Notes under the pieces: model-generated
Told to the model about the DNA's origin: nothing
Database searches by the model: none
Seen by the model: only the letters and a program-made list of their open reading frames with translations
In this document: positions 62,209 to 64,000 of the stretch, one piece after another
Numbering within the stretch: position 1 is the first letter of the stretch
How the letters are laid out: each line of letters opens with the position of its first letter
NCBI GenBank assembly: GCA_028291265.1
Contig: JAQGIK010000056.1
Location: 1-64,000, forward strand
Direction: 5' to 3'
Length of the DNA stretch: 64,000 nt
DNA from: Caulobacter sp.
Lineage (GTDB): Bacteria; Pseudomonadota; Alphaproteobacteria; Caulobacterales; Caulobacteraceae
Made by a program: the position numbers and the translations under genes

Positions 62209-63012
62209 GTGCGCGCCATCGCGATCATCGGATTGGGCGTATTCCTGACGATGGCAACCGCCGCCCAGGCCTCACCTCGCGTCGTCTCCCTCGACCAGTG
62301 CGCCGACCAGTATGTCCTGGCCCTCAGCCCGCGCGAGAGCATCGTCGGCCTGAGTTACCGCGCCGACGACGCCGACTCCCACCTGAGGGCGCTGGCCAAG
62401 GGTCTGCCCCAACGCCGCATCACCACCGAGAGCATTATGGCCGCCCGGCCGACGCTGGTCGTCCGGTACTGGGGCGGCGACGCCCGGCTGGAAACGGCGC
62501 TCGCCACCCACGGCGTCAAGGTCGTGAAGATCGAGGACGCCACCGATTTCGACGGCGTGCGGGCCAACGTCCGGACTGTGGCCGCCGCGCTGGACCAGCC
62601 GGCGCGGGGCGAGGCCATCGTCGCAGACATGGACCGGCGGCTGGCGGCGTCAAAGGGCGCCTGGAAGGGGCGGAGCGGGCTCTACCTGACGCCCAGCGGC
62701 TACACGGCCGGGAAGGGGACCTTCATCGACCGCATCCTCGCCGCCGCCGGCGTTCGCAACGCCGCGCCGCAGGCCGGGTTCGCGCCGGTGCGGCTGGAGG
62801 ATGTCGTGATGGGGCCGCCGCGCGGCTATGTGCTGGGCTTCTTCGACCAGCTGTCGGCCGCTTTCGAACGGTGGGGCATGGGACGGCACAGGGCGCTGCA
62901 GAAGCGGCTGCCCGACCAGACCCTGGCCAGTCTGCCGGCCTCGGTGCTGAGCTGCCCAGGCTGGTTCGCGGCCGAAGGGGTCGAGGCGCTGGCCAGGGCG
63001 GCGCCGCGATGA
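62209..63012 (+). CDS. Periplasmic binding protein of a B12/iron-type ABC importer
   Basis: 267 residues: signal peptide (about 1-22, ending AAQAS) and a BtuF/FecB-like type III fold (SPRVVSLDQCADQYVLALSP start, IMAARPTLVVRY, TFIDRILAAAGVRN). It captures cobalamin, heme or a ferric siderophore in the periplasm; sequence alone does not say which. I chose GTG 62209, preceded by AAGGGGAG; a longer frame starting in the repeat arm has no signal-peptide logic. Its stop overlaps the permease start (ATGA). Confidence 0.82.
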   Translation: MRAIAIIGLGVFLTMATAAQASPRVVSLDQCADQYVLALSPRESIVGLSYRADDADSHLRALAKGLPQRRITTESIMAARPTLVVRYWGGDARLETALATHGVKVVKIEDATDFDGVRANVRTVAAALDQPARGEAIVADMDRRLAASKGAWKGRSGLYLTPSGYTAGKGTFIDRILAAAGVRNAAPQAGFAPVRLEDVVMGPPRGYVLGFFDQLSAAFERWGMGRHRALQKRLPDQTLASLPASVLSCPGWFAAEGVEALARAAPR

Positions 63013-63992
63013 GCCGGACCGCGACGCTGCTGCTCGGCGGCCTGCTGATCCTCGTCCTGCTCGCCGGGCTGCTGCTCGGCGAGACGACGCTGACGCCCGC
63101 CCAGTACGGGCAAGCCTTCGCCCACCCTGGCTCACCGGCGGGCGAGGTGTTGTGGACCATCCGCCTGCCGCGCGCCCTGATGGCGGCGCTGATCGGCGGC
63201 GGCCTGGGCCTGGCCGGGGCGGCGTTGCAGGGGCTGTTGCGCAATCCGTTGGCGGACCCGGGCGTGCTGGGCGTCTCGGCCTTCGCCGGACTGGGGGCGG
63301 CCCTGACCATCGCGCTCGGGCTGTCGGCCGTCACCGGGGCGGTCGAGGCCGGCGCCCTGGTCGGCGCCCTGGCCGCGGGCCTGCTGGTCTCGGGACTGGC
63401 GGCGCGGTTTCGCGAGCCCGAGGCGCTGATCCTGCTGGGGGTCTCCCTGTCCTCGCTCGGCGGCGCCCTGACGGCGCTGATCTTCAACTTCTCACCCTCG
63501 CCGGTGGCGACGGCGGAGGTGATGAACTGGCTGCTCGGTTCGGTGGCCAACCGCGACTTCGGCGACATCCTGCGGGCGCTCGTTCCGATGACGCTCGGCG
63601 CCGGGCTCTGCCTGTGGTCTGCGCGGGGCCTGACCATGCTGACGCTCGGCGAGGAGACCGCGGCCCTGAGCGGCCTGCCGATGGCCAGCCTGCGCACCGC
63701 CGCCGTGGCCGGCGCGGCGCTGATGACCGGAGCCGCCGTCGCCGCCGCCGGCGTGGTTGGCTTCGTCGGCCTGGCCGCGCCGCATCTCGTTCGCCGGCTC
63801 AGCGGCGACGATCCCGGCAAGCTGCTGATCCCCTCGGCCGTGGCCGGGGCCATCCTGCTGACCGCCGCCGACCTGATCAGCCGGGTGCTGCCCAGCGAGC
63901 AGGAGCTCAAGCTCGGCGTCGTCACCGCCCTGGTCGGAGCGCCGCTGTTCGCCCTCGTCGCCTGGCGCGCCTCGCGGAGCTGGCGGGCATGA
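63009..63992 (+). CDS. FecCD/BtuC-family ABC importer permease
   Basis: 327 residues, about ten transmembrane helices. Family segments include IRLPRALMAALIGGGLGLAG, LQGLLRNPLADPGVLGVSAF and the ATPase-coupling GVVGFVGLAAPHLVRRLSGDD. It forms the membrane channel for the binding protein upstream. It starts within the binding-protein stop (ATGA), and its own stop overlaps the next start. Confidence 0.92.
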   Translation: MSRTATLLLGGLLILVLLAGLLLGETTLTPAQYGQAFAHPGSPAGEVLWTIRLPRALMAALIGGGLGLAGAALQGLLRNPLADPGVLGVSAFAGLGAALTIALGLSAVTGAVEAGALVGALAAGLLVSGLAARFREPEALILLGVSLSSLGGALTALIFNFSPSPVATAEVMNWLLGSVANRDFGDILRALVPMTLGAGLCLWSARGLTMLTLGEETAALSGLPMASLRTAAVAGAALMTGAAVAAAGVVGFVGLAAPHLVRRLSGDDPGKLLIPSAVAGAILLTAADLISRVLPSEQELKLGVVTALVGAPLFALVAWRASRSWRA

Positions 63993-64000
63993 GCTGGGTC
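63989..64000 (+). CDS. Start of next gene, probably the importer ATPase (cut by window edge)
   Basis: An ATG overlapping the permease stop (ATGA) begins a frame MSWV that runs off the window. By analogy with btuFCD/fecBCDE gene order it should be the ATPase, but only four codons are visible, so this is inference from position. Confidence 0.45.

Overview
The window is high-GC DNA from an alphaproteobacterium, almost certainly a member of the Caulobacteraceae (Caulobacter/Phenylobacterium type; the genus is not resolved). The evidence is a complete set of holdfast genes in the Caulobacter arrangement (hfsD, hfsABC, hfsEFGH), an EAL-domain gene close to recA, a GAAC-N7-GAAC SOS box of the alphaproteobacterial type, a Caulobacter-type TonB-dependent receptor, and several families of palindromic intergenic repeats.

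Layout. 0-6.9 kb: the end of an IS481-like element abutting a LuxR-type response regulator, a secreted CARDB-like protein, a PAS/GGDEF-like/EAL protein, an amidohydrolase, and recA with its SOS promoter. 7.2-20.2 kb: a pectin/polygalacturonate locus with kduI-kduD-ppc, a c-di-GMP (GGDEF-EAL) protein plus a small membrane protein, a PL1 pectate lyase divergent from a TonB-dependent receptor, and the kdgA-type aldolase and kdgK. Palindromic TGACACCGGTGTCA-type sites lie between lyase and receptor, with a related site in front of kduI, suggesting one regulon. The route reads: lyase cuts polymer, receptor imports oligomers, KduI and KduD make KDG, KdgK phosphorylates it, the aldolase gives pyruvate and glyceraldehyde-3-P, and PEP carboxylase (overlapping kduD) refills the TCA cycle.

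20.2-31.7 kb: small periplasmic proteins, then the holdfast polysaccharide locus (hfsD divergent from hfsA-hfsB-hfsC, and opposed hfsE-hfsF-hfsG-hfsH). 31.8 kb: tRNA-Ser(GCT). 31.9-39.7 kb: a six-helix membrane protein, a Tag-type DNA glycosylase, and a two-gene operon of a CsgG-like protein and a 1,671-residue secreted array of DUF11 repeats with four cysteines per repeat. This pair is the best candidate for an undescribed surface system. 39.7-46.1 kb: acyl-CoA ligase, TetR, a TauD-type dioxygenase, an 11-bp-periodic repeat array, a Cys-rich Sel1-repeat protein with a partner, and a DUF1345 protein.

46.3-54.2 kb: a MacAB-like exporter whose adaptor carries an inserted Spy/CpxP-like segment, two tandem secreted EF-hand paralogues, a two-component system, and a third EF-hand protein; together these look like an envelope or metal/calcium response block. 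54.2-64 kb: MBL-fold hydrolase, amino acid permease, HrpB helicase, an RNA methyltransferase interrupted by an in-frame amber codon, a second methyltransferase, TetR, and the start of a BtuFCD/FecBCD-like ABC importer that runs off the window.

Two repeat families show a positional rule. The four copies of family 1 (paired 32-bp arms) all lie between co-directional genes; the three copies of family 2 (about 160-180 bp) each fill the gap between a convergent gene pair almost exactly.
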